This document shows positions 15,774 to 22,940 of a stretch of 22,940 bases of DNA, piece after piece. This DNA comes from DATAQC01 sp038232455. Lineage in GTDB: Bacteria > Actinomycetota > Acidimicrobiia > Acidimicrobiales > AC-14. Made by a program: the position numbers and the translations under genes. The notes beneath the pieces are model-generated. The model saw nothing but the letters and a program-made list of their open reading frames with translations. It had not been told where the DNA came from and did no database searches. The first letter of the stretch is position 1, and each line of letters opens with the position of its first letter. Location of the stretch: assembly GCA_038232455.1 (NCBI GenBank), contig JBBSHU010000045.1, forward strand, positions 1 to 22,940, read 5' to 3'.

Positions 15774-16049
15774 ATGGCAATGCGAGAACGATTCGACGAG
15801 GAAGACTGGAGAGAGTCGGGAGCGTGTCGAACTGCTGACACGGCCGTGTTCTTTCCAATCACCGACGACGAAGCCGGTCCGGCCAAAGCCATCTGCGCCA
15901 TCTGCCCTGTTCGGGAGCAGTGTCTGCTGTTCGCCCTGGCCAACCGGGAGGAACAGGGGGTGTGGGGCGGCCTCACGGAGACGGAACGGAGGCGGGTCCG
16001 GCGCCGGCGGACCCGTGCGACCCGGTCGCAACCCCGCCATGCCGCCTGA
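15774..16049 (+). CDS. WhiB-family Fe-S transcriptional regulator
   Basis: This 91-residue protein has the four Fe-S ligating cysteines of the Wbl family: Cys18 (ESGACR), Cys41, Cys44 and Cys50 (CAICPVREQC, C-x2-C-x5-C). The GVWGG turn follows (about 62-66), then a basic C-terminal tail (RRRVRRRRTR) for DNA contact. This family binds a 4Fe-4S cluster, often partners the sigma factor, and is restricted to Actinobacteria and their phages, so it supports the taxonomic call. ATG at 15774 is chosen; ATG at 15780 is equally possible. The TGA stop lies inside the first unit of a 16-bp tandem repeat. Which Wbl subclass it belongs to is not decided here. Confidence 0.92.
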   Translation: MAMRERFDEEDWRESGACRTADTAVFFPITDDEAGPAKAICAICPVREQCLLFALANREEQGVWGGLTETERRRVRRRRTRATRSQPRHAA

Positions 16050-16087
16050 CATCTCGGCCGCCTGACATCTCGGCCGCCTGACATCCG
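16041..16087 (+). repeat. 16-bp tandem repeat, about three units
   Basis: GCCGCCTGACATCTCG is repeated exactly at 16041-16056 and 16057-16072. A third, slightly diverged unit follows (GCCGCCTGACATCCG, 16073-16087). The first copy contains the WhiB-like stop codon. The array ends 12 bases before the first usable start of the truncated pdxH. It could be a replication-slippage product, a regulator binding array or a scar of the deletion that removed the pdxH N-terminus. Confidence 0.85.
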
Positions 16088-16098
16088 AGCGCCTGCCC

Positions 16099-16616
16099 GT
16101 GGGCGCCGAGACCATGGTTCTGGCCACGGCAACACCCGACGGGCGGCCCTCGGCGCGCGCTGTCCTCTTGCGGGGTCTCGACGAGCGAGGCCTCGTCGCC
16201 TACACCGACACCCGCAGCCGTAAGGGCACCGAGCTTGCCGCCAACGCCTGGGGGCTCTGGTGTTCGTGTGGCCTCCTCTCGAGCGTCAGGTTCGGGTCGA
16301 GGGGCCGGTGGTCCCGGTGGCCGGCGAGGAGGCCGACGCCTACTTCGCCACCCGGCCCCGAGGCCATGGCCTGGCGGCCTGGGCATCCCACCAGAGCCAG
16401 CCGCTGGCGAGCCGTGACGAGCTGGAGGCGCGCGTCGCCGAGATCACCGACCGCCATCGAGGTGAGGAGGTACCTCGGCCGCCGTGGTGGGGGGGCTACC
16501 GACTCGTCCCCGCCGAGTGGGAGTTCTGGGCGGGCCGGGAGAACCGGGTCCACGACCGGGTGGTCTACCGACGAGCCGCCGACGCCGCCTGGGAGCGTCA
16601 GCGCCTCTCCCCGTGA
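16099..16616 (+). pseudogene. pdxH: pyridoxamine 5'-phosphate oxidase, truncated and frameshifted
   Basis: PdxH makes pyridoxal 5'-phosphate from the pyridoxine or pyridoxamine phosphate forms using FMN. The family is clear: ETMVLATATPDGRPSARAVLL and YTDTRSRKGTELAAN in one frame, then FVWPPLERQVRVEG, ATRPRGHGLAAWASHQSQ, RPPWWGGYRL and RVHDRVVYRR in another. The frame changes at a G run (16250-16254). One extra G would restore NAWGALVFVWPP. The usual N-terminal 30-40 residues are missing as well, since an in-frame stop lies at 16063-16065 and the 16-bp repeats occupy that place. The joined product would be about 172 residues against about 215 normally. Two independent defects favour a decayed gene, but a base-calling indel in the G run cannot be excluded. 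Confidence 0.88.
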
Positions 16617-16628
16617 ACCAGGTTGGCC

Positions 16629-16944
16629 TCAGTGGTTGCGGCCGATGCGCAGGCTGACTCTGATCCTGACCGGTCGCAGCCCGGGCCGTTCGCGAACCAG
16701 GCGGAGCACGACGGTGCCCGGCAGGTGGGCCCGGAACCGAAGGTGCCACAGGCGCTCGGCCTCGTCGTAGGCCGGATTGGGGTCCTCGGGGGCAAGGGAC
16801 ACCGACGTGGACTGGTTCCTCCCACCGGATGACGTCGCCGGCGCCGCCGGGGAGCACGACGTCCACGAGGGACCCCTCCACTGCGGCCACGACCGGGCGG
16901 CCGCCCCGCCCCGGCAGCGATCTGCGTCGACTCGGCTCGCTCAT
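16629..16944 (-). pseudogene. small frameshifted gene, weakly chagasin/I42-like
   Basis: Reading the minus strand from ATG at 16944 gives MSEPSRRRSLPGRG, then VVAAVEGSLVDVVLPGGAGDV and IRWEEP. A second frame then takes over near 16790-16805 with VSLAPEDPNPAYDEAERLW, HLRFRAHLPGTVVLRLVRER and VRIRVSLRIG, ending at TGA 16629-16631. The two halves look like one beta-rich protein of about 104 residues split by a one-base insertion or two-base loss. The pattern RFRA.LPGT..LRLV.ER with a final VRIRVSL strand resembles the chagasin/I42 cysteine-protease inhibitor fold. That is only a motif-level impression. The second frame has no convincing start of its own. It is convergent with the pdxH remnant. 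Confidence 0.5.
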
Positions 16945-17051
16945 CGGGCCAAGCCTACGAACCTCGACAGAGAGCCCCCGACGAACAGGCGTCAGGTGGT
17001 AACTTCGATCGTCGCGGCCCTCGCGCGACCGGGAGACGTCGCCCAGCACCT

Positions 17052-18341
17052 ATGCCGTCGAGACAAGCCGCTCCCACCCGCTCCGGGCCACCCGATGCAG
17101 CCGCGGATGGTCGCCCTTGCGCCCCGTGGTGGTACGGCGCCGTGGCCTTCGGTGCCCTGGCTGTGGGTCTCTGGGCCGTCGTGGGTGCCTCGGTGGCCTG
17201 GCTGCCCTGGTCCCATGCTCGCACCGGGTTCTTCCCCGGCGTCCCCTGGCTCGAAGGATGGGTTCATTTCGACTCGGGCTGGTATCGCGATATCGCCAAC
17301 CACGGCTACACCTACACCCCGGGCCGTCAGTCGTCCGTGGCCTTCTTCCCCGCCTACCCGTTGGCCATGCGCGCCGGTGGTGCGGTGGTGGGAAGCACCC
17401 TGTTGGCCGGCATCCTCATCACCCTGGCCGCCGGTTGTGGGGTGGCCACGATGGTCTGGACCTGGTTCCGTGACCGACTCTCGCCAACAGCGGCGTGGAC
17501 GGCTCTGGCCCTGTTTCTCCTCTACCCCTACGCGTTCTATCTCTTCGGTGCCGTGTACGCCGATGCCGTGTTCATCGCCGCCGCCCTGGGCGCTTTCCTG
17601 CTCCTGGAGAAGGACCATTTGTGGTTGGCCGGGTTGGCCGGCGCCGTGGCCACCGGTGCCCGCCCCGTCGGGCTGGTCGTGGTGGCGGGACTGGTCATAC
17701 GGGCGCTGGAACGGCGCGGGGTCTTTCCCCGGGGGCGGGTCGACGGCGGTATCGGGGGCCCGCCGGCCCAGGAGGCAGGGCATGGCCCGCCCCCGGATCG
17801 CGAGCCCGGGTCGGGGCGTCCAGCTCTGGTCGATCTGCACCGTATCCGCTGGCGCGATGCCGCCATCCTGGTCTCGGCTGCCGGGCTGGGCGCCTACTCC
17901 TTTTTCCTCGCCCGACGGTTCGGTCACCCCTTCCTGTTCGCCGACGTGGAGAAGTACTGGGGCCAGGGTGCGGGGCCCCACACGTGGCTCAAGGTCGAGT
18001 TCTTCAAAGGCGTCGCCAACTTCGGCGACCCCCCCTCCTGGTTGGCCTACGTGGCCCATCCGGTGGTGGTGATCGTGGCCCTGGCCTTCGTGCCCCGGGT
18101 GTTCCGTCGCTTCGGGTGGGGCTACGGGGGGTTCAGCCTCCTGGCTGTCGGCCTGGCTGCGTTCTCCACCAAGGACTTCTTCGGGTCGGGGCGCTACGTG
18201 CTGGCTGCGTTCCCCTGCTTCGCGGCCGCCGCCGAGCTGCTGGTGACCCATCCGAGACTGAGGGCCTGGTCCCTGGGCATGAGCGCGGCAGGGTTGATGG
18301 TGTTGACGTCGCTGTTCGCGCGAGGCTCGTACATCTCGTGA
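17052..18341 (+). CDS. PIG-V-like membrane mannosyltransferase
   Basis: This 429-residue protein has roughly ten membrane helices. The N-terminal extracytoplasmic loop carries HFDSGWYRDIANHGY (about residues 73-87), followed by FFPAYPL. These are the hallmark motifs of the GPI mannosyltransferase 2 (PIG-V) superfamily and its actinobacterial relatives, which use polyprenyl-phosphate-mannose as donor on the outer face. A hydrophilic Pro/Gly/Arg insert (about 225-260) separates the membrane halves. The C-terminal half keeps KDFFGSGRYVLAAFPCF, a conserved family block. The ATG at 17052 is the best start. The stop overlaps the next gene's GTG (GTGA), so it is co-translated with the YdjC-like gene. 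Release of polyprenyl phosphate by such an enzyme would connect to PAP2-type recycling, which is inference. Confidence 0.82.
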   Translation: MPSRQAAPTRSGPPDAAADGRPCAPWWYGAVAFGALAVGLWAVVGASVAWLPWSHARTGFFPGVPWLEGWVHFDSGWYRDIANHGYTYTPGRQSSVAFFPAYPLAMRAGGAVVGSTLLAGILITLAAGCGVATMVWTWFRDRLSPTAAWTALALFLLYPYAFYLFGAVYADAVFIAAALGAFLLLEKDHLWLAGLAGAVATGARPVGLVVVAGLVIRALERRGVFPRGRVDGGIGGPPAQEAGHGPPPDREPGSGRPALVDLHRIRWRDAAILVSAAGLGAYSFFLARRFGHPFLFADVEKYWGQGAGPHTWLKVEFFKGVANFGDPPSWLAYVAHPVVVIVALAFVPRVFRRFGWGYGGFSLLAVGLAAFSTKDFFGSGRYVLAAFPCFAAAAELLVTHPRLRAWSLGMSAAGLMVLTSLFARGSYIS

Positions 18342-19231
18342 GCGATCTCGGCGCCCCGCCCGAGGGTTCGCCGGAGCCACAGGCTCGGCTGCTGATCGTG
18401 AACGCCGACGACTACGGCCTCACCGAGCGCATCTCGGCGGGGATCCTGCGGGGTCATCGCGAGGGCATCGTCACCAGCACGTCGGTGCTCGCCCTGGGTC
18501 CCGCCTATCCCAAGGTGGCGCCCTGGCTCGACGACGTCCCGACCCTGGGCGTGGGCGTGCACCTGGCCGCGGTGGGGGAGGATCCGCCCCTGCTGTCGGC
18601 CACGGAGATCCCGACCCTCGTCGACCACCGTGGGCACCTCCACCACAGCTACAAGGGCCTGCTGGCGCGCATGCTCGCCGGCCGCGTCGACTCCGGTGAC
18701 CTGGAACGGGAGTTCACCGCCCAGCTCGAATCGGTGCTCGACATCGGAGTCCCCATCGGTCATCTCGACGCCCATCAGCACCTCCACCTGTGGCCGGCGG
18801 TGGGAGCCGTCGTTCTCGCCCTGGCCTGCCGCTACGACATCCCTGCGGTCCGGGTTCCCCATTACCGGGGCGTCTCCCCCCTGGCCGTCGGCGTCACCGT
18901 GCTCGGCCGCCATCTTGGCCGCCGGGCCCGAGCGGCGGGGCTTCGCTATCCCCGCGACGGCACCGGCATCGAGGTGGCGGGCAAGCTCGACCACGCCAAC
19001 CTTCGGACGATCCTCGAACGCCTGGCCACCCATGGTGCGCCGTCGCTTGAGCTCACCGTCCACCCCGGCGAGTCCGATGACCCCGACCGCCACCGCTACG
19101 AGTGGGACTACCACTGGCCCGACGAGCTCGATGCCCTGACCAGCCCGGCCGCCCATCAGACCGTCGCTCGCCTGGGCTTCACCCTGGCCACCTACGCCGA
19201 CCTGCCCTTCCCCGCCGACGCGTGGAAGTGA
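18338..19231 (+). CDS. YdjC/ChbG-family carbohydrate deacetylase
   Basis: This 297-residue metal-dependent deacetylase removes N-acetyl groups from acetylated sugars. NADDYGL (about 22-28) supplies the catalytic and metal-binding Asp pair. HLDAHQHLHLWP (about 142-153) supplies His ligands. The late HPGESDD block (about 242) completes the site. HYRGVSP and a Tyr/Trp-rich WDYHWPDEL near the C-terminus fit the family. The GTG start at 18338 overlaps the mannosyltransferase stop. Actinobacterial members next to glycosyltransferases often act on lipid-linked or secreted glycans. No signal peptide is visible, so this one probably works in the cytoplasm. Confidence 0.87.
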   Translation: MSDLGAPPEGSPEPQARLLIVNADDYGLTERISAGILRGHREGIVTSTSVLALGPAYPKVAPWLDDVPTLGVGVHLAAVGEDPPLLSATEIPTLVDHRGHLHHSYKGLLARMLAGRVDSGDLEREFTAQLESVLDIGVPIGHLDAHQHLHLWPAVGAVVLALACRYDIPAVRVPHYRGVSPLAVGVTVLGRHLGRRARAAGLRYPRDGTGIEVAGKLDHANLRTILERLATHGAPSLELTVHPGESDDPDRHRYEWDYHWPDELDALTSPAAHQTVARLGFTLATYADLPFPADAWK

Positions 19232-19235
19232 CCGA

Positions 19236-19336
19236 GGAGCGTGCTTATCTATCCCCTTGAACAGCGGTGGAGCGGAGCGAAAGTGCTGGTCAGGCGTTCG
19301 GCTGTGAAGCGGTCGATTCATAGATCAGCACGCTCC
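19236..19336. repeat. 101-bp palindromic element (candidate MITE or structured RNA)
   Basis: GGAGCGTGCTTATCTAT (19236-19252) matches the reverse complement of ATAGATCAGCACGCTCC (19320-19336) at 16 of 17 positions. The 67-base interior contains a second nested pairing, ACAGC (19261-19265) with GCTGT (19301-19305), flanked by CTT/AAG. It begins four bases after the YdjC-like stop. The ends look like terminal inverted repeats of a miniature element, but I see no convincing target duplication. A long hairpin RNA (terminator or leader) is the alternative. Confidence 0.55.
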
Positions 19337-19411
19337 GAAGCGGGCAGCGCGGTCGAGTCTCGGCCGAGATACGACTTCCCCCGGGCACCCTGGGGACGAA
19401 GCCGTACCCGG

Positions 19412-20065
19412 GTGAGTCGCCGCGTGCAGTCGTTGTACGACGACGCCCCGATCGGCGTGCGGGCCCATGTGCGGCTGCGGTGGTGGACCTGCCCGTTCCG
19501 AGCCGTGGAGGCGCAGGTCCCGGCCGCGGGCCGGGTGCTGGAGGTGGGATGTGGCCACGGCGTGTTCTCCCTGCTGGCGGCGGTCTCCGCTCCCGCCCGC
19601 AGCGTGGTCGGGGTCGACGTCGACGAGCGAAAGGTGCCCCACGCCCGAGCGGCCACGGCCCGGGCCCGCGCCACCGGAGCCGACGTCGACATCACCGTGG
19701 CCCCGCCCGGCGAGCTGCCCGCCGGACCGTGGGACGCCATCGTCGTCGTCGACGTGGCCTATCTCCTCGGCGCCGCCACCCAGCGCCAACTCGTCGAGGA
19801 GTGTGCCGCCCACCTGGCGCCGGGAGGAGTCCTGGCCGTCAAGGAGATGGCCTTGGCGCCGGCCTGGAAGTTCCGCTGGAACCGGGTCCAGGAGACGCTG
19901 GCGGTACGGGTCCTGGGGATCACCGTGGGTGGCGAGATGACGTTCGTGGACCCCACCGAGATGGGCCAGTGGATGACGGCCGGGGGCCTCGAGGTCCGTC
20001 ACCTCCCGCTCCACAAAGGGTACCCCCATCCCCATCACCTGGTGGTGGGCCGCCGCCCCGAGTAG
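19412..20065 (+). CDS. class I SAM-dependent methyltransferase
   Basis: This protein of about 217 residues has a Rossmann-type methyltransferase core. Motif I is VLEVGCGHGVFS (about residues 43-54). The acidic end of strand 2 is VVGVDVDERKV. A post-I/motif II region (WDAIVVVDVAYLL) follows, then the late motif LAPGGVLAVKEM. The chosen start is GTG at 19412 (MSRRVQSLYDDAPIG). A longer frame from 19241 would run through the palindromic element and is unlikely to be protein-coding there. C-terminal PHPHHLVVGRR resembles the final strands of lipid or quinone methyltransferases, but the substrate is not identifiable. It follows the YdjC-like gene in the same direction and may belong to the same envelope cluster. 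Confidence 0.82.
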   Translation: MSRRVQSLYDDAPIGVRAHVRLRWWTCPFRAVEAQVPAAGRVLEVGCGHGVFSLLAAVSAPARSVVGVDVDERKVPHARAATARARATGADVDITVAPPGELPAGPWDAIVVVDVAYLLGAATQRQLVEECAAHLAPGGVLAVKEMALAPAWKFRWNRVQETLAVRVLGITVGGEMTFVDPTEMGQWMTAGGLEVRHLPLHKGYPHPHHLVVGRRPE

Positions 20066-20089
20066 TCCCCGGCTGTCCCACCGTCCCGA

Positions 20090-20095
20090 TACGGT
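20090..20095 (+). promoter_or_regulatory. possible -10 element for a leaderless helicase transcript
   Basis: TACGGT fits the actinobacterial TAnnnT -10 pattern and lies eight bases before the helicase ATG at 20104. Transcription would start at or within a few bases of the ATG. No Shine-Dalgarno sequence precedes that ATG, which agrees with a leaderless message. No recognisable -35 element is seen about 17 bases upstream, so support is weak. Confidence 0.25.
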
Positions 20096-20103
20096 GCCCG
20101 ACC

Positions 20104-22728
20104 ATGACGTTTCCCGGTCCCGATGCCCTGGGCCGGGGCCTGGTCGTGGGCCCCGGCACCGACGCCCCCGCGGGGTGGGAGGGTGTGGAACGGGTGGTGG
20201 TCGACGAGGCGACCCTCGCCGAACCAGAGCCTGCCGTGGGTGTGCTGCACCGGGCCTGGGCCCAGCGGCGGCGGGTGGTGGTGGAGCTGGGCCTGGAGGC
20301 CGACCTGTTGCGCCAGCCGGAGTCCGAGCGCCGGCCGCCCTACGTCGTCGGCCCCTCCTACGAGCTGAGGCGGGAACGCCTGCAGTTCCTCGTCTGGGCC
20401 AACACCTACGACGGCCGGCGGCCCGGCCAGGAGCCGGTGTGGTGGCACGCGGTGCGGGCGGCCCGGATCGACGGTGCCGCCGAACCCGGTGGACCTGGCG
20501 ACCTCGTCCTGGGCGACGGCCGCCCCGTGTGGTGCGACGGGGGTCCCCGCCAACCTCTGCCGGTTGCCGAAGCGGTCATCCACCGCGATTCGATCGATTC
20601 CGGCCTGCTCACCAGCGGCCGCAACGAGGCGCCCGCCGCCGAGCTGGCGCCCGACCAGATGGCCGCCGTCACCCATCCCGGGGGGCCGGCCCGCATCATT
20701 GCCCCTGCCGGGTCGGGCAAGACGAGGGTCCTCACCGCCCGCCTAGGCCACTTGATCGCGGATCGGGGCTACGAGCCTCAGCTGCTGACCGCTGTGGCCT
20801 ACAACGTCAAGGCGGCCGACGAGCTGCGCGAGCGCACACCCGGCCTGCGGCCCACCATCCGCACGCTGAACTCGTTGGGGCTGTCGATCTGCTCGATGGC
20901 CAGTGGGCCGCGCGTTATCGAGGAGCGGGAGGCCCGGGGCCTGGTCGAGACGGTCGTGAAGGTTCGTCACCGGGCCAACGCCGATCCCCTGGCGCCGTAT
21001 CTCGACGCCCTGTCGCTCATCCGCCTCGGACTGGTGCACCCGGCGGAGGCCGAGGCCCGTATCCCCGACGCCGCCGGGGTGGCCGAGGCGTTCCCCGTGT
21101 ACCGGGCGCTGCTGGCCGAGCGCAACCTGGTCGACTTCGACGAGCAGATCTACCGGGCCGTGGCCATCTGCCTGGCCGACCCTCAGACCCGTAGCCGGGC
21201 CCGGGCCCCGGCCAAGACCCTTCTGGTCGACGAGTTCCAGGACCTCACTCCTGCCCACGTCCTGCTCCTGCGCCTGCTGGCCGGGCCGGCGGCATCGGTG
21301 TTCGGGGTGGGCGACGACGACCAGGTGATCTACGGCTACGCCGGCGCCGATCCGGGGTTCCTCATCGACTTCGACCGCTACTTCCCGGGGGCGGCCTCCT
21401 ATGACCTCACGGTCAACTACCGCTGCCCACCCGCGGTGGTGAGCGGCGCCGGCCACCTCCTCGGCTACAACTGCCGGCGGCTGACCAAGCACATCGCCCC
21501 CGCCCCGGACCGGGTCGAGGCGCCTGGCGATCTCGACCTGCGCCGGGTGGGCGATCTGTCGGCCGCGGCGCGCGACCAGGTAACCGTCTGGCGGGACGAG
21601 GGCGACGAGCTCACCGACATCGCCGTGCTGGCCCGGGTCAACTCGGTGCTGCTGCCCATCCAGGTGCTGCTCACCGAAGCCGGGGTGCCCTGCACGCGCG
21701 CCGTCGGGCCCGAGGTGCTGTCTCGCACCGGGTCGGCCGCCGCCCTCGCCTACCTACGCATGGGCATCGACCCCGACCACATCTCGGGAGCCGACGTGTT
21801 GGCCACGGTGCGCCGCCCGCCGCGCCGGATCGCGCCGAACGTGCTCAAGATGATGACCAGGCGACCGCAGACGTCGGTGGGCGAGCTCAGGCGCCTGGCC
21901 GAGTGGCTGTCGGGCGACGACTGCGACCGCGTGGCCGGCTATGTCGCCGACATCGGTGTGGTGGCCGGCGCGGTGGAGAGCGGCGACACTGCCTCGGTCC
22001 TGGCCGTGGTGCGGACCCGGGTGGGCCTCGACACGGCCCTCGACGCCCTCGACTCGTCGCGAGGCGCCGTCGACCGATCTGCCCACGGCGACGACCTGTG
22101 GGCCCTCGAGCAGGTCGCCGCCCTGCATCCCGACCCGGCCACCTTCGAAGACTGGCTGCGGTCGATGATCGCCGGAACGGCAGGGGAGGGAGTCCACCTG
22201 TCGACCGTGCACAAGGTGAAGGGGCGCGAATGGCCGCGGGTCATCGTGTTTGGGGCGTCGGCGGGGCTGTTCCCGCACCGGCTGTCCGACGACATCGAGG
22301 AGGAGCGGCGCATCTTCCACGTGGCCGTGACCCGGGCCCGGACCTCGGCGGTGGTCCTGGCCGACGCCTCCGCTCCGTCACCGTTCCTCGACGAGCTCGC
22401 CGGCACCGCCGCGGCGGCTGCGGTGGCACCCGAACGGCCGGTGGTGGAGCCTGCGGGCAGGGCCCGGCGCCCGTCGGCGGCGGCGGCGATCGAACTCACC
22501 CCGGCGGCCGAGGAGGCGTTCGAGGCTCTGCGGGCCTGGCGTACCGAGCAGGCCCGAAAGGAGAAAATGCCGCCCTACGTGGTCATGAGCGACGCCCATC
22601 TCAAGGGCATCGCCGGGCAGGCGCCGGCTTCGCTGGTCGAGCTGGCCCGCTGCCCGGGCATCGGCCCGGTCAAGCTCGAGCGCTACGGCGACGACATCCT
22701 CCGGGTCTTGGAGCGGGGCGGGAGCTGA
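20104..22728 (+). CDS. UvrD/PcrA-type SF1 helicase with HRDC domain (UvrD2-like)
   Basis: This 874-residue 3'-5' DNA helicase has all SF1A motifs. Walker A is APAGSGKTRVL (about 200-210). Motif II is LLVDEFQDL (about 373-381). Motif III is GVGDDDQVIYGYAGA (about 401). Motif IV is NYRCP (about 438). Motif V is STVHKVKGREWPRV (about 700). Motif VI is HVAVTRAR (about 740). An Ala/Pro-rich linker leads to a C-terminal HRDC domain (about 798-874, with VELARCPGIGPVKLERYGDDIL). This order recalls mycobacterial UvrD2. Unlike a plain UvrD, it carries about 190 residues before Walker A, containing LQFLVWANTYDGRRPGQEPVWWHAV. UvrD2 also has a tetracysteine motif before HRDC, and none is present here. It is likely a DNA-repair helicase. 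Confidence 0.92.
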   Translation: MTFPGPDALGRGLVVGPGTDAPAGWEGVERVVVDEATLAEPEPAVGVLHRAWAQRRRVVVELGLEADLLRQPESERRPPYVVGPSYELRRERLQFLVWANTYDGRRPGQEPVWWHAVRAARIDGAAEPGGPGDLVLGDGRPVWCDGGPRQPLPVAEAVIHRDSIDSGLLTSGRNEAPAAELAPDQMAAVTHPGGPARIIAPAGSGKTRVLTARLGHLIADRGYEPQLLTAVAYNVKAADELRERTPGLRPTIRTLNSLGLSICSMASGPRVIEEREARGLVETVVKVRHRANADPLAPYLDALSLIRLGLVHPAEAEARIPDAAGVAEAFPVYRALLAERNLVDFDEQIYRAVAICLADPQTRSRARAPAKTLLVDEFQDLTPAHVLLLRLLAGPAASVFGVGDDDQVIYGYAGADPGFLIDFDRYFPGAASYDLTVNYRCPPAVVSGAGHLLGYNCRRLTKHIAPAPDRVEAPGDLDLRRVGDLSAAARDQVTVWRDEGDELTDIAVLARVNSVLLPIQVLLTEAGVPCTRAVGPEVLSRTGSAAALAYLRMGIDPDHISGADVLATVRRPPRRIAPNVLKMMTRRPQTSVGELRRLAEWLSGDDCDRVAGYVADIGVVAGAVESGDTASVLAVVRTRVGLDTALDALDSSRGAVDRSAHGDDLWALEQVAALHPDPATFEDWLRSMIAGTAGEGVHLSTVHKVKGREWPRVIVFGASAGLFPHRLSDDIEEERRIFHVAVTRARTSAVVLADASAPSPFLDELAGTAAAAAVAPERPVVEPAGRARRPSAAAAIELTPAAEEAFEALRAWRTEQARKEKMPPYVVMSDAHLKGIAGQAPASLVELARCPGIGPVKLERYGDDILRVLERGGS

Positions 22729-22747
22729 TCGCCAGCTCGTTCTGGCC

Positions 22748-22779
22748 GGTTTCTGGTCGCCCTGTGGCGACAGGAAACC
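22748..22779 (+). terminator. hairpin after the helicase gene
   Basis: GGTTTCTGGTCGCC (22748-22761) pairs with GGCGACAGGAAACC (22766-22779) around a CTGT loop. This is a 14-bp stem with one mismatch and one G-T pair, starting about 20 bases after the helicase stop. No T run follows, but stems without U tracts are common terminators in high-GC actinobacteria. Confidence 0.6.
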
Positions 22780-22813
22780 CGACCGGAACGGGTAACGGAG
22801 GACAGGTGGTTAG

Positions 22814-22940
<127 letters not shown>

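Noticed and set aside
14706..16065. Plus-strand frames opposite fabF
   Set aside because: Antisense shadows; the minus strand has the full ketoacyl synthase with its catalytic triad.
16250..16254. Programmed frameshifting in pdxH at the G run
   Set aside because: No heptameric slippery site or downstream pseudoknot is evident, PdxH is not known to use recoding, and the N-terminus is missing too.
19241..19411. Start of the methyltransferase at 19241
   Set aside because: The added 57 residues would be encoded by the palindromic element and show no family similarity.
19232..19411. tRNA or known riboswitch in the YdjC-methyltransferase gap
   Set aside because: No cloverleaf, T-loop or recognised riboswitch core was seen; only the palindromic element is supported.

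Overview
The window is a high-GC, gene-dense segment from an actinobacterium (Actinomycetota). The evidence is a WhiB-family Fe-S protein, an MprA/MprB-like two-component pair, GTG/TTG starts with ATGA or GTGA stop-start overlaps, and a UvrD2-like helicase with a C-terminal HRDC domain. An uncultured Acidimicrobiia-type organism would fit, but that is inference. There is no rRNA, tRNA, CRISPR array, transposase or prophage gene. No stretch longer than 300 bases lacks a gene.

Layout. (1) 105-3056, minus strand: a LolA/RseB-like exported protein, an ABC ATPase and an ABC permease, chained by overlaps. (2) 3173-5148, plus: a response regulator and sensor kinase, divergent from (1). (3) 5228-6307, plus: a His-rich CDF metal exporter behind a hairpin. 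(4) 6304-6927, minus: a PAP2 phosphatase. (5) 7075-14465, plus: a long chain of overlapping genes, and the most unusual part of the window. It starts with a frame-disrupted osmoprotectant-type binding lipoprotein. Then come a degenerate-PAP2/kinase/ectodomain fusion and a membrane/pseudokinase/MprF-type flippase-like fusion. Two intact PAP2 phosphatases, a 20-codon reading frame and a PadR regulator follow. (6) 14388-15617, minus: FabF, overlapping padR tail to tail. (7) 15774-16944: a WhiB-like protein, a 16-bp tandem repeat, a truncated and frameshifted pdxH, and a frameshifted small gene with weak resemblance to chagasin/I42 inhibitors. (8) 17052-20065, plus: a PIG-V-like mannosyltransferase, a YdjC/ChbG-type deacetylase, a 101-bp palindromic element and a methyltransferase. 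(9) 20104-22728, plus: a UvrD2-like helicase, followed by a hairpin and a 67-base G run with GC-only sequence that is probably an artefact of the sequence end.

How the genes may work together. Region 5 links lipid-phosphate phosphatases, two kinase-like domains carried on membrane proteins and a flippase-like module in one translationally coupled unit, with a fourth PAP2 gene divergent from it. This suggests an envelope-lipid (polyprenyl phosphate, phospholipid or glycolipid) handling and sensing system that I cannot match to a characterised pathway. The PIG-V-like enzyme and YdjC protein downstream also point to envelope glycan chemistry. Three genes carry apparent indels, so either this locus is decaying or the assembly has indel errors. 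The artefactual 3' end makes the second option a real possibility.
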